In this document: one piece after another, positions 49,091 through 58,829 of the stretch
Layout: every line of letters starts with the position of its first letter
How positions within the stretch are numbered: the stretch's first letter is position 1
From: Chlamydiales bacterium
Lineage (GTDB): Bacteria > Chlamydiota > Chlamydiia > Chlamydiales > JAAKFR01
Length of the DNA stretch: 64,000 nucleotides
Direction: 5' to 3'
Assembly (NCBI GenBank): GCA_024233495.1
Contig: JACKPM010000001.1
Span: 62,001 to 126,000, forward strand
Made by a program: the position numbers and the translations under genes
The notes under the pieces: generated by a model
Database searches by the model: none
The model's input: the letters and a program-made list of their open reading frames with translations, nothing else
What the model was told of the DNA's origin: nothing

Positions 49091-50318
49091 TTTTCTTGTC
49101 GGTGCCGGAGCGGATGATACGGGGAGTTTTTCCTTGTGTGATCGTCTCTTCTTCGATGTAGATGTCGGTGATCAACGGATCTGACGGCACCTCAAACATC
49201 AGGTCAACCAAAAGGTTCTCCAAAATCATGCGCAAAGCGCGTGCTCCAGTTCCCGCCTCCTTCGCCTTTTTCGCAGCAGCAAGGAGCGCATCTGCAGAAA
49301 AGTGTAGATCAACACCCTCTTCAGCAAAGAGCGCCTTGTACTGCTTCACAACAGCATTTTTTGGCTCTGTGAGGATGTGCGCCAAATCTTCTAAAGAAAG
49401 CTCATTGCAGTTCACGATGCAGTTGAAGCGTCCGATGAACTCAGGAATCATCCCAAAGGTGACGAGATCTTCTGGCTCCACTTGAGCAAGAAGCGCGCTC
49501 TTGTCATGGCGATCGATCGGCTTCCCTGTTTTTGTGTCCATAAAACCAATCGTACTTTTCCCTAGACGCTTGCCAATGATCTTGTCAAGATGCACAAAAG
49601 CACCCCCAATGATGAACAAAATGTTCTCAGTGTTTACCTTGATGTACTCTTGGTGTGGATGCTTACGCCCTCCTTTTGGCGGAACGCTTGCAACAGTCCC
49701 CTCAACGATTTTGAGAAGTGACTGCTGGACACCTTCTCCTGAAACATCGCGTGTGATCGAAACATTAGATGTAGTGCGCCCAATCTTGTCGATTTCGTCG
49801 ATGTAGATAATGCCCCTTTCTGCAAGGGCAACATCGTAGTCAGCTGCTTGTAAGAGACGGAGAACAATGTTTTCTACATCTTCACCCACATAGCCCGCTT
49901 CCGTTAATGTTGTTGCATCAGCAATTGTAAAAGGCACATCGAGAATATCAGCCAAAGTTTTCGCCAAAAGTGTCTTTCCAGAGCCTGTTGGCCCCAAAAG
50001 CATTACGTTCGACTTGCTATAGCCCACATCTTTTTTCTCCATGAGGGCGCGCACGCGCTTGTAATGATTGTAAACAGCAACAGAAATTGTGCGTTTTGCA
50101 CTATCTTGCCCTACCACATAGTCGTCTAAAAGTGCCTTGATTTCAGCGGGCTTTAACACCCGAAGTTCGTGATGCACAGGCTTCTTCTCGATAATACTCA
50201 TGCAAAGACGGATGCAGTTATCACAAATGTACACATTTGGGCCCGAAATGAGCTTTTCTACATCATCTTCATTGCGCCCGCAAAACGAGCAAGTGGTGGG
50301 AGTCTCTTTTGTTGACAT
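49083..50318 (-). CDS. clpX: ATP-dependent Clp protease ATPase subunit ClpX
   Basis: AAA+ unfoldase that feeds substrates to ClpP. The 411 residues include the N-terminal zinc-binding domain with Cys10, Cys13, Cys32 and Cys35, Walker A GPTGSGKT (109-116), Walker B IIYIDEIDKIGR, the pore region, and the IGF loop STIGFMD used to dock on ClpP. It overlaps clpP by one base (TAATG), so the two are translated together as in other bacteria. This operon order (tig, clpP, clpX, pcnB) matches Chlamydia. Confidence 0.97.
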   Translation of the reverse strand: MSTKETPTTCSFCGRNEDDVEKLISGPNVYICDNCIRLCMSIIEKKPVHHELRVLKPAEIKALLDDYVVGQDSAKRTISVAVYNHYKRVRALMEKKDVGYSKSNVMLLGPTGSGKTLLAKTLADILDVPFTIADATTLTEAGYVGEDVENIVLRLLQAADYDVALAERGIIYIDEIDKIGRTTSNVSITRDVSGEGVQQSLLKIVEGTVASVPPKGGRKHPHQEYIKVNTENILFIIGGAFVHLDKIIGKRLGKSTIGFMDTKTGKPIDRHDKSALLAQVEPEDLVTFGMIPEFIGRFNCIVNCNELSLEDLAHILTEPKNAVVKQYKALFAEEGVDLHFSADALLAAAKKAKEAGTGARALRMILENLLVDLMFEVPSDPLITDIYIEEETITQGKTPRIIRSGTDKKIA

Positions 50319-50905
50319 TACAATACCTTTGTCGTGACCACCTCATCGATCAAGCCATACTTGATCGCCTCTTCGGGGCTCATGAAAAAGTCACGATCTG
50401 AATCTTCCTCTAGTTTTTTTACTGTTTGTCCTGTGCATTCAGAGAGGATCTCATTCAAATGCCTCTTCATTCGGACGATTTCATCTGCCTGCACTTTAAT
50501 ATCTGCTGACGTTCCCATGATACCGCCAGAAGGCTGGTGAATCATGATGCGGCCGTGCGGCAACGAACGTCTTTTACCTTTTGTCCCAGCTGCAAGAAGG
50601 AGGGCGCCCATCGAGGCGGCCTGCCCAATGCAGTAGGTGTTTACATCACAACCCAAAAAGCGAATCGTGTCGTAGATTGCAAGTCCCGCTGTGATATAGC
50701 CACCAGGGGAGTTGATAAAAATCTGAATATCTTTCTTCGGATCCTCTGTCATAAGATAGAGGAGTTGAGCAATCACAGTGTTGGCAAGTGGATCAGTGAT
50801 CTCTTGACCAATCATTACAATCCTGTCTTTCAAAAGACGGGAATAAATATCCATGGCTCTTTCGCCACGTCCAGTATCTTCAACTACATAGGGAACTAAT
50901 GACAT
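50318..50905 (-). CDS. clpP: ATP-dependent Clp protease proteolytic subunit ClpP
   Basis: Serine peptidase of 195 residues forming the barrel of the Clp protease. The triad is Ser98 (GQAASMGA), His123 (MIHQPSGG) and Asp172 (SDRDFF). The N terminus PYVVEDTGRGERAMDIYSRL is typical of mature ClpP. Chlamydia has two ClpP paralogs; this one matches the copy next to clpX by position. The gap to tig is 53 bp. Confidence 0.97.
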   Translation of the reverse strand: MSLVPYVVEDTGRGERAMDIYSRLLKDRIVMIGQEITDPLANTVIAQLLYLMTEDPKKDIQIFINSPGGYITAGLAIYDTIRFLGCDVNTYCIGQAASMGALLLAAGTKGKRRSLPHGRIMIHQPSGGIMGTSADIKVQADEIVRMKRHLNEILSECTGQTVKKLEEDSDRDFFMSPEEAIKYGLIDEVVTTKVL

Positions 50906-50958
50906 CTACAGCAAACCTCGGTTTTGGGGCTCAGTGTAAGCTCTTTTTTGCTAAGGAG

Positions 50959-52266
50959 TCAAGCCTTTTCCAGAACCTGCGAAAGCGCATACTCTTTCGT
51001 CTTTTTCTGCATCAAAGATGAAGAGAGACGGGAGATAAGCTCTCGAGAAGTCTCCTTGTCCATATCTTGCCTTTGATAGGCAGGATTTGAAGAGATTTGT
51101 CGAATCAGCTCTTCATTCAGCTCTTGATTTGAAAGAGAGATTTTTCCCTGCTTCTCAATCTGCTTGTTGAGGAAATAGAGGCGTAAGTTGTCTTCGACAC
51201 TTTCAGCTACCTCTTTCTCAATTTCAGTCTCTCGTTTTTTGATCTCTTCGTCATCTAACTTTTGCAACTTTAGACGGCGGATTTGCTCTTTTATGCGGTG
51301 TTGTCTTTCACCTTCAACAATAGAGGTGGGGAGATCAAACTTAAAGTGCTTCACGAGCGCCTCGTCGAGAGCATCAATCTGCTTTTGACGGCGCTCTTCT
51401 TCAGCTTGCTCTTCTAAATTTTGCTTGATTCTCTCGAGAAGATCTTCCTTCGATTTTGTGCCCACTTTCTTTGCTAGCTCATCATCTAATTCAGGAAGCA
51501 AAATCTTTTTGATGCTGTGAATTTGAATTTTCACCTTAGTAGGCTTAAACTCTTTTTTCTCTTTTGCACTCATCTTCGGATCTGTCTCGCTCGTTGTCTC
51601 GAACTCATCACCTGCGTTCTTGCCTACAAGCGCTTTGATCATCCACGGTGCCATCACATCCTTCTCGATAGGGAAACGGCGATCCTTCACAATTGAAGCA
51701 GGAGGATCTTGATCAATCGCATCAATCGTTAAGTCAACATAGTCACCCTTCTTGATTGCGCGACCTTCTACATCTTCAAAGTCAGCATTTGACTTTTGAA
51801 TCTGTTTCACAACTTCGTCAATCTTTTCCTCTGTTACCTCTTCCTTTTCAATCTTAGGAAGGGAGATTTGTGAAAAGTCGATTTCAGGGATCTTAGGGTA
51901 GTGTTCATAAGAAAAGACAAAGTTAGCACCCTCTTCTTGAGAGCAAGACTCCATCTTTGGCTTGTCCAAAACCTCTTTCGAAAGGGGGTAAGTCTTAGTC
52001 AAGTCGAAAGCTGCTTGAAGCGCTTCTTGCATCATGATCTCTTTCCACTCTGTCTCTACATAAGAGCCATACTTGCTCACAACAGTAGCGTCTGGAGCCT
52101 TTCCCTTGCGAAAGCCGGGAATAGAGATTTGCTTGTTTACTTTTTTTATGCCCTTTCTATAGCACTTTTTTGAGTGCTCGGGCTTGACGTGTACATTGAC
52201 AACAAGGCGGCAACCAGCCTCTTCCTTGGGTTCAACAACAAATGAATTGTCTTCGATTTTGTCCAT
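50959..52266 (-). CDS. tig: trigger factor (ribosome-associated chaperone)
   Basis: A 435-residue chaperone that binds nascent chains at the ribosome exit tunnel. The N-terminal ribosome-binding domain has the signature ISIPGFRKGKAPD (about 47-59). The FKBP-like PPIase domain and the helical C-terminal domain with many Glu and Lys follow. I start at the ATG at 52266: the longer open frame to 52302 would run into the tRNA-Gly gene. The tRNA ends three bases before this ATG, so tRNA processing and tig translation are closely spaced. Length is usual for the family. Confidence 0.93.
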   Translation of the reverse strand: MDKIEDNSFVVEPKEEAGCRLVVNVHVKPEHSKKCYRKGIKKVNKQISIPGFRKGKAPDATVVSKYGSYVETEWKEIMMQEALQAAFDLTKTYPLSKEVLDKPKMESCSQEEGANFVFSYEHYPKIPEIDFSQISLPKIEKEEVTEEKIDEVVKQIQKSNADFEDVEGRAIKKGDYVDLTIDAIDQDPPASIVKDRRFPIEKDVMAPWMIKALVGKNAGDEFETTSETDPKMSAKEKKEFKPTKVKIQIHSIKKILLPELDDELAKKVGTKSKEDLLERIKQNLEEQAEEERRQKQIDALDEALVKHFKFDLPTSIVEGERQHRIKEQIRRLKLQKLDDEEIKKRETEIEKEVAESVEDNLRLYFLNKQIEKQGKISLSNQELNEELIRQISSNPAYQRQDMDKETSRELISRLSSSLMQKKTKEYALSQVLEKA

Positions 52267-52268
52267 AA

Positions 52269-52340
52269 AGCGGGTGATGAGGTTCGAACTCACGACCCTC
52301 ACGTTGGCAACGTGATGCTCTACCGCTGAGCTACACCCGC
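52269..52340 (-). tRNA. tRNA-Gly(GCC)
   Basis: Cloverleaf on the minus strand: acceptor GCGGGTG/CACCCGC, D stem GCTC/GAGC, anticodon stem TCACG/CGTGA with loop TTGCCAA giving GCC, T stem and TTCGAAC loop, discriminator U as usual for glycine. No CCA is encoded. It lies immediately before tig on the same strand, probably in one transcript. Confidence 0.96.
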
Positions 52341-52430
52341 ATAAGAACTGAGGATTTTAGCCCCAAGCCACAATTTCCACAAGCAAAGTTTTTCTTGCGG
52401 ATCGAAATCCAAAAATGTACAACTACAAAC

Positions 52431-55400
52431 ATGCTAAATTTTCGCAAGCTTCGACAAGACTTTTCATCCTCTATTCTTAAGGAGGGGAAGGATCTTTTTG
52501 AAAATGAAAGTGTATTAGGTGCAAAGATCCTGCACATGGATGGAGACACGATTAAACTGAGTTCTCGGGTGAAGGGCTCTTTTGAAAACGTCTACGAAAG
52601 TGAGGTGGAGATCAACCGCATGGAGTCGACGGCAATCGACTCGAACTGCGACTGCACCTATACCTACGACTGTCAACACATAGCCGCTTTCCTCTACTTT
52701 TTAGAGAAAAATCTCCATGAAATCGTCGTGAACTACTCCGAAGATGTACTGGAGGTAGATGAGGAGCTGCAAGAGACGTTCGAGCAAGCTCATGAAATGC
52801 AGGAGAAACAGCGCGACTCGGCTTTTCAAAAGGAAGTTTTGAGCGAGTACATCACCTCAGCAAATGCTCTTGCTGCCTCTCCTTTCTTTTTGCCTCAAGA
52901 AAATATGCAAGAAGCAACAGCTGAGCTTGCCCTCCTTTTTGTAGAAGAAAATACGCTTCAGTTAGCGCTCCGTCTCCCTTCGCGCTCTAAGCCACTTTTC
53001 ATCGCGGATGTGCGCCGTTTTCTAGATGCTTTGCAATACAAAGAGCCGATCCACCTCAATGGAAAGCGCTACTTCTTCACGCCTACATCATTCGATGTTG
53101 CGGGGAGGGAGGTGTTGAGAATTTTGATTGATCATGCCACCTTTCCAAAAGATGATCTCGTACGCACGTTTCACTTGGACAAGGCAAGTGTAGGACTTTT
53201 ACTCTCGCGGGTATATGACTTGGCTATGGCCAAGGGAGCGCAGGTAGATCGTGAAGCTTTGCCCCTCCCTTATTTATATAATGGGAACCTTGAGGAACCA
53301 ATTTGTTATTGTCCCTCTCCCGCGCACATCAATTGCACGCTTGAGTATTTGGAGGCGCCAGGACCCACCCTTCTCCTCAACCCATCGCTTACCGTAGATG
53401 AGGATGAGGTGGCTCCAGAAGATGTGATGCTTTTCCCGTCGACCAAACCGGGACTGATTCACAAAAATACCTATTTCCGCTTCCCTCCACAGGTAAAGAG
53501 AGTGCACCTTCAACAGCTTGCGAGTTTGCGCGATGTGACAATCCCAGAGCCTCTCTTTGGGAGCTTCGTAGAAAATGCACTCCCAGTGCTAAGACAATAT
53601 GCAACGGTGACCAACCCTCTTATAATCAATCGTCTTACAACGCTGCCCTACACGGATAAAATTAAGGGACGGTGTGAGATCCATTACCTAAACGGGGAGC
53701 TCGAAGCAAAGCTCTTTTTCCGTTATGGCAACGTGGAAATCCCTGCTGCTCATGCTCAGCTTGACTACGCTCAAATTGCGTCGTTTGTGGGGCAAGAGGG
53801 CATTTTAGCGCGAAGTCTTGTAGAGGAAAGAAAGATTGCAGAAGCGGTTTTTGAAGACTTCTTGTTTGATGAGAAGGAAGGCTCCTATTGCGTCAAGAGC
53901 GAGAAGAAAATCGTTGAGTTCATGACGGAAGTGATTCCCCGTTTTCAAGATCAGATTGATTTCGAGTGTCCAGAAAACCTCAAAGAGCAATTTATTTACG
54001 ATGACTCCACCTTTGAGCTAAAGCTCTCCACTTCAAAGAAGGTGTCGAGTTACGCAGTGCAGCTACAAGTGAATGGCTATTTAAAGGGTGTGCGTCTTGA
54101 TCTTTTATGGGATTGCATCGCGGCGAAACGGCGTTTTGTGGAAATCGACCAGGGAAAGACAAAACTCCCGCGCATTCTTGTGCTTGACCTGGAAAAAATT
54201 ATCCCAGTGATTCAGCTTTTCGATGAGATTGGGTTAAAAAAGTTAGAAGATTACACTGAATATCGTCCCCTTTGGAGCCTTACAACACTTAGTGCAACGC
54301 AATTTAAGGGGCTGCCTGTCACATTTTCGATGAGCAAAGAGCTCAAAGAGATTCAGCAGCAAATTCTCGGGGAGAAGGAAATCGTTTTCGACCCTGTACC
54401 CACATCGATCAATGCAACTCTACGTAACTACCAGCTCGAAGGTGTCCATTGGCTGCAAAGGCTGCGGGCTATGCATCTCGGGGGTATTTTGGCTGATGAC
54501 ATGGGTCTTGGAAAGACATTGCAAGCGATCATTGCCATTGTGCAAAGTCGAAAAGAGCGCGCTTCGTTAATTGTATGTCCTACTTCTTTGCTTTACAATT
54601 GGCAGGAAGAGTTTCACAAGTTCCATCCTGAGTCAAAAGTGTTGATCATCGACTCAACACCTGCGCAGCGACGGAAATTGTTGAAAACCATCGACCAATA
54701 CGATATTATTGTCACCTCTTACAACTTGTTGCAAAAAGACATTGAAATCTACCAGAAGCTCACTTTTGACTACGTTGTGCTCGATGAAGCGCAGCATATC
54801 AAAAACCGGGGAACCCGCAACGCAAAATCGGTAAAGATGATTCAAGCTGAACATAGATTGATTTTGACGGGTACGCCGATTGAAAACTCACTCGATGAGC
54901 TGTGGTCCCTCTTTGACTTCCTCATGCCAGGGTTACTCTCAAGTTATGACCGCTTTGTGGAACGTTTCATTCGAGGGACAAAAGGGAAAGACATGCTTGA
55001 GGTTCTGCGTCGTAAAGTCTCCCCCTTTGTTTTGCGCCGCATGAAAGAGGATGTGCTCGACGACCTTCCTCCGGTAACAGAAGTGCTCTATCACTGTCAC
55101 CTTACCCCTGCACAAGAAGAGCTCTATCGTTCCTATGCAGAGTCGGCAAAAGAAGAGCTCTCCCGCCTTGTCAAGAAGGAGGGATTTGATAAGATTCAAA
55201 TCCACGTTTTGGCAACACTTACCCGGCTTAAACAAATTTGCTGCCACCCTGCGATCTTTGCAAAAGAGAAGGCGGAGCCGGGTGACTCAGCAAAATACGA
55301 CATGCTTCTAGAGCTCATGCTCTCATTGATTGAAGGGAAGCACAAAAGTGTTATCTTCAGTCAGTACACCAAGATGCTCACCATTTTGCGTGAAGAGCTA

Positions 55401-55796
55401 CAGAGTCGTGGCATTCCATTTGCCTACTTGGATGGGTCGAGTAAAAATCGTCTAGACATTGTAAAGCGGTTTAACGAAGATGAGACAATTCCTATTTTCC
55501 TTGTTTCATTGAAAGCCGGAGGTTCGGGGTTGAACTTGACGGGTGCAGACACAGTGATTCACTACGATATGTGGTGGAATCCAGCTGTTGAGAACCAAGC
55601 GACCGACCGTGTGCACCGTTTAGGACAGCAGAAGTCAGTCTCTTCTTACAAACTGGTCACTTTGAATACTATTGAAGAAAAGATCTTAAACCTGCAAAAG
55701 AGAAAAAGAGGACTTGTGAAGAAGCTGATCGATACCGACGAGGAGACGATCGCCAAGCTCACATGGGAAGAAGTCCTAGAACTATTACAGACGTAA
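52431..55796 (+). CDS. SNF2/RAD54-family helicase with SWIM zinc domain
   Basis: A 1121-residue SNF2-family DNA translocase. The N terminus has a SWIM zinc motif (Cys73, Cys75, Cys81, His83) in SNCDCTYTYDCQHIAAFL. A long middle region follows, then the SNF2 ATPase: Walker A ADDMGLGKT (about 688-696), DEAQHIKN (about 785-792), LTGTPIENSLDELWSLFDF, and the C-terminal helicase domain with YLDGSSKNR, SLKAGGSGLNL and QATDRVHRLGQ. Such proteins remodel DNA-protein complexes or help repair and transcription recycling. Chlamydia has the same gene between tig and mreB. The ATG at 52431 lacks the odd 12-residue extension of an earlier frame start at 52395. Confidence 0.92.
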   Translation: MLNFRKLRQDFSSSILKEGKDLFENESVLGAKILHMDGDTIKLSSRVKGSFENVYESEVEINRMESTAIDSNCDCTYTYDCQHIAAFLYFLEKNLHEIVVNYSEDVLEVDEELQETFEQAHEMQEKQRDSAFQKEVLSEYITSANALAASPFFLPQENMQEATAELALLFVEENTLQLALRLPSRSKPLFIADVRRFLDALQYKEPIHLNGKRYFFTPTSFDVAGREVLRILIDHATFPKDDLVRTFHLDKASVGLLLSRVYDLAMAKGAQVDREALPLPYLYNGNLEEPICYCPSPAHINCTLEYLEAPGPTLLLNPSLTVDEDEVAPEDVMLFPSTKPGLIHKNTYFRFPPQVKRVHLQQLASLRDVTIPEPLFGSFVENALPVLRQYATVTNPLIINRLTTLPYTDKIKGRCEIHYLNGELEAKLFFRYGNVEIPAAHAQLDYAQIASFVGQEGILARSLVEERKIAEAVFEDFLFDEKEGSYCVKSEKKIVEFMTEVIPRFQDQIDFECPENLKEQFIYDDSTFELKLSTSKKVSSYAVQLQVNGYLKGVRLDLLWDCIAAKRRFVEIDQGKTKLPRILVLDLEKIIPVIQLFDEIGLKKLEDYTEYRPLWSLTTLSATQFKGLPVTFSMSKELKEIQQQILGEKEIVFDPVPTSINATLRNYQLEGVHWLQRLRAMHLGGILADDMGLGKTLQAIIAIVQSRKERASLIVCPTSLLYNWQEEFHKFHPESKVLIIDSTPAQRRKLLKTIDQYDIIVTSYNLLQKDIEIYQKLTFDYVVLDEAQHIKNRGTRNAKSVKMIQAEHRLILTGTPIENSLDELWSLFDFLMPGLLSSYDRFVERFIRGTKGKDMLEVLRRKVSPFVLRRMKEDVLDDLPPVTEVLYHCHLTPAQEELYRSYAESAKEELSRLVKKEGFDKIQIHVLATLTRLKQICCHPAIFAKEKAEPGDSAKYDMLLELMLSLIEGKHKSVIFSQYTKMLTILREELQSRGIPFAYLDGSSKNRLDIVKRFNEDETIPIFLVSLKAGGSGLNLTGADTVIHYDMWWNPAVENQATDRVHRLGQQKSVSSYKLVTLNTIEEKILNLQKRKRGLVKKLIDTDEETIAKLTWEEVLELLQT

Positions 55797-55799
55797 GCT

Positions 55800-56900
55800 A
55801 TGCTCAAAAATCTGAAGAAAAAACCAAGTGTGAAAGCTGCCCTCGATGCGGTGCAAAGCCGTGTCTTTCGCCGTTTTGACAAAGTGTTCAACTTTTTTTC
55901 CAATGACATTGGAATTGACCTGGGAACAGCCAATACGCTCGTCTATGTGCGAGGGAAAGGAATCGTGTTGAGTGAACCTTCTGTTGTGGCAGTCGACTCG
56001 CAAACGAATGAAGTGCTCTCCGTTGGTCACAAGGCGAAAGCGATGCTTGGTAAAACACCGCGCAAAATTCATGCTGTACGTCCGATGAAAGATGGTGTGA
56101 TTGCTGACTTTGAGATTGCAGAGGGAATGCTCAAAGCGCTCATCAAGAGGGTGACGCCTAGCCGCAGCCTCTTCCGCCCTAAAATTCTCATTGCCGTCCC
56201 TTCAGGCATTACAGGCGTAGAGAAGCGAGCTGTGGAAGACTCTGCTCTGCATGCTGGTGGTCAAGAAGTGATTTTGATTGAAGAGCCGATGGCAGCAGCG
56301 ATTGGAGTTGACCTCCCTGTGCATGAGCCAGCTGCAAGCATGATCATTGACATCGGCGGTGGTACCACTGAGATTGCGATTATCTCCCTTGGTGGAATTG
56401 TGGAATCGCGCTCTTTGCGCATCGCGGGTGATGAGTTTGATGAATGTATCATCAACTACATGCGCCGTACCTATAACCTAATGATCGGTCCGCGCACAGC
56501 GGAAGAGATCAAAATTACAATTGGCTCTGCCTTTCCTTTGGGGGACAAAGAGCTTGAGATGGAAGTGCGCGGCCGCGATCAGGTGGCTGGCTTGCCTGTC
56601 ACAAAGCGAATTAACTCTGTTGAGATTCGTGAGTGTCTTGCGGAGCCGATTCAGCAGATCGTAGAGTGTGTCCGTCTCACACTAGAGAAATGCCCTCCAG
56701 AACTCTCTGCCGACTTGGTGGAGCGGGGGATGGTGCTTGCTGGGGGAGGCGCTTTGATCAAAGGACTGGATAAAGCGCTCACGAAAGATACTGGTTTGCC
56801 AGTCATCATCGCGCCCCATCCGCTTCTTGCAGTTTGTCTTGGTACAGGGAAAGCTCTTGAACATCTAGACAAATTCAAGAAACGAAAAGCGATGATATGA
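55800..56900 (+). CDS. mreB: rod-shape actin homolog MreB
   Basis: Actin-fold ATPase of 366 residues that organises peptidoglycan synthesis; in Chlamydia, which lacks FtsZ, it directs septal growth. The N-terminal 30 residues (KKKPSVKAALDAVQSRVFRR and on) precede the usual start of the fold and are a longer, basic, possibly membrane-binding extension. The phosphate-1 motif is IGIDLGTANTLVYVRGKG, phosphate-2 MIIDIGGGTTEIAIISLGG, and the adenosine motif VLAGGGALIKGLDKAL. The ATG is 3 bp after the helicase stop and the next gene overlaps by 4 bp. Confidence 0.95.
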   Translation: MLKNLKKKPSVKAALDAVQSRVFRRFDKVFNFFSNDIGIDLGTANTLVYVRGKGIVLSEPSVVAVDSQTNEVLSVGHKAKAMLGKTPRKIHAVRPMKDGVIADFEIAEGMLKALIKRVTPSRSLFRPKILIAVPSGITGVEKRAVEDSALHAGGQEVILIEEPMAAAIGVDLPVHEPAASMIIDIGGGTTEIAIISLGGIVESRSLRIAGDEFDECIINYMRRTYNLMIGPRTAEEIKITIGSAFPLGDKELEMEVRGRDQVAGLPVTKRINSVEIRECLAEPIQQIVECVRLTLEKCPPELSADLVERGMVLAGGGALIKGLDKALTKDTGLPVIIAPHPLLAVCLGTGKALEHLDKFKKRKAMI

Positions 56901-58669
56901 AGATAAAGAACCGAAGACTGAATGCTTGGATTGAAGAAGTTGTCCAGCTGTGCGAGCCCGATGAAGTGCACGTCTGCGATGGAAGTAAAGAGGAATACGA
57001 CACACTCGCTGCACAGCTTGTAAAAAGCGGCACCTTTGTCAAGCTGAACGAAAAACTCCGACCAGATAGCTACGCAGCATTCTCTGACCCTAAAGATGTC
57101 GCCCGTGTGGAAGCTCGCACCTTCATCTGTTCAGAAAAAAAAGAAGACGCCGGTCCCACAAATAATTGGGAAGACCCCGCCAAGATGAAAAAGAAGTTGC
57201 ACACTCTTTTCAAAGGGTGCATGCGAGGGCGCACGCTTTATGTCATCCCTTTTAGCATGGGACCACTTGGCTCTAAAATTTCTCATATCGGTGTAGAGCT
57301 CACTGATTCTCCTTACGTTGTGTGTAACATGCGCATCATGACTCGCATGGGAAAACGCGTGCTTGATCTCCTAGGGGAAGAAGGGGAGTTTATTCCTTGT
57401 CTACATAGCATAGGAAAGCCGCTCAATGCAGGAGAGAAAGATGTTGCATGGCCGTGCAACCCTGAAGAAACTCACATCGTCCATTTCCCTGAAGAACATG
57501 CGATTTGGTCTTTTGGAAGTGGCTATGGTGGCAATGCTCTTTTAGGGAAAAAGTGTTTTGCTTTGCGCATTGCCTCTGTCATGGCAAAAAAGCAAGGGTG
57601 GCTTGCTGAACATATGCTCATTGTAGGCATCACGAATCCTCTAGGAGAGCGCAAGTATTTCGCCGCTGCCTTTCCAAGTGCTTGTGGCAAGACAAATATG
57701 GCGATGCTGAAATCCCATCTCCCAGGTTGGAAAATTGAGTGTGTAGGCGATGACATCGCCTGGATGAAATTCGGTGATGATGGACGATTGTGGGCAATCA
57801 ATCCAGAAGCTGGTTTTTTTGGTGTTGCTCCAGGAACCTCGAAAGAGTCGAATCCAAATGCGTTAGAAACGTGTCGTGCGCGCTCTATTTTTACCAACGT
57901 TGCACTTACACCTGAAGGGGATGTGTGGTGGGAAGGATTGAGTGCACCTCCTCCCAAGCTTACAAGCTGGCTGCGCGAAGAGTGGACCCCCAACAGCCAA
58001 AAGCCTGCAGCTCACCCAAACTCTCGCTTTACAACTCCAGCATCGCAATGCCCAGTGATGGATCCAGCGTGGGAAGATCCTAAGGGAGTGCCTATCTCTG
58101 CTATTATTTTTGGAGGGAGGCGTAGCACAACAATTCCTCTTGTGACAGAGGCATTTGACTGGGCTCACGGCACATTCCTCGGTGTTTCCGTCTCGTCTGA
58201 GACTACGGCAGCTGCTACAGGGGCTGTGGGACAGCTAAGGCATGATCCTTTTGCGATGCTTCCCTTTTGCGGCTACAACATGGGAGAATATTTTGGACAC
58301 TGGCTGGAGATGGGGAAGAAGACAAGTGTTGACAAGCTTCCCCGAGTCTACTATGTGAATTGGTTTAGGAAATCCCCAGAAGGGAAGTTCCTTTGGCCCG
58401 GCTTTGGCGAAAATATTCATGTGTTAAAATGGATCTTCGAACGGTGCCGAGGAAAAGGGGCAGCTGAAGAGACGCCGATTGGGTGGATGCCTGCAAAAGG
58501 AGAGATTGAGGCAAGAGCTGAACTCTTTGAGGTAGATGCTGATGAGTGGCTCAAAGAGATGGAAGGAATAACCACCTATCTTGCCCAATTTGGAAAGCGC
58601 TTGCCAAAAGGGATTGAGGAGCAGCTTGAAAAGTTGAAAAAGAGGCTAAATGGAGCCACAAGATTTTGA
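56897..58669 (+). CDS. pckG: phosphoenolpyruvate carboxykinase (GTP)
   Basis: Converts oxaloacetate and GTP to phosphoenolpyruvate, CO2 and GDP (gluconeogenesis and anaplerosis). At 590 residues it has the GTP-class hallmarks: NNWEDP near residue 89, FPSACGKTNMAML as the P-loop (about 259-271), FGGRRSTTIPLV and a kinase-2 motif WKIECVGDDIAWM. Chlamydia has pckA at the same place after mreB. It starts in an ATGA overlap with mreB and overlaps the small gene that follows by 20 bp. Confidence 0.96.
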   Translation: MKIKNRRLNAWIEEVVQLCEPDEVHVCDGSKEEYDTLAAQLVKSGTFVKLNEKLRPDSYAAFSDPKDVARVEARTFICSEKKEDAGPTNNWEDPAKMKKKLHTLFKGCMRGRTLYVIPFSMGPLGSKISHIGVELTDSPYVVCNMRIMTRMGKRVLDLLGEEGEFIPCLHSIGKPLNAGEKDVAWPCNPEETHIVHFPEEHAIWSFGSGYGGNALLGKKCFALRIASVMAKKQGWLAEHMLIVGITNPLGERKYFAAAFPSACGKTNMAMLKSHLPGWKIECVGDDIAWMKFGDDGRLWAINPEAGFFGVAPGTSKESNPNALETCRARSIFTNVALTPEGDVWWEGLSAPPPKLTSWLREEWTPNSQKPAAHPNSRFTTPASQCPVMDPAWEDPKGVPISAIIFGGRRSTTIPLVTEAFDWAHGTFLGVSVSSETTAAATGAVGQLRHDPFAMLPFCGYNMGEYFGHWLEMGKKTSVDKLPRVYYVNWFRKSPEGKFLWPGFGENIHVLKWIFERCRGKGAAEETPIGWMPAKGEIEARAELFEVDADEWLKEMEGITTYLAQFGKRLPKGIEEQLEKLKKRLNGATRF

Positions 58670-58829
58670 ACTCACCTTCTGTGCTTTTGAACCTCTCAAG
58701 AGCAAATGGTGGCAGCGCATCTGCCGCCAATTGCCCCTTACCCAACTTACGAGGAGTTGGCTTTCATCGCAATCTTTGCGTCTGAACCTCCACATTCACT
58801 CTAGAGAGGTGAAAAAACGCATAAGATGA
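58650..58829 (+). CDS. small coupled protein (59 aa), unknown function
   Basis: An open frame from ATG 58650 to TGA 58829 overlaps the end of pckG by 20 bp and shares an ATGA junction with the phosphodiesterase-like gene at 58826. The 59-residue product starts EPQDFELTFCAFEPL and is basic and Trp/Arg-rich in its second half (KSKWWQRICRQLPLTQLTRS), which could be an amphipathic or membrane-surface helix. The sequence would otherwise be a 156-bp gap between tightly packed genes, and the coupling on both sides supports a real gene. I know of no homolog. Confidence 0.5.
   Translation: MEPQDFELTFCAFEPLKSKWWQRICRQLPLTQLTRSWLSSQSLRLNLHIHSREVKKRIR

Noticed and set aside
52267..52302. Longer start for trigger factor
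   Set aside because: It would translate through the 3' half of tRNA-Gly.
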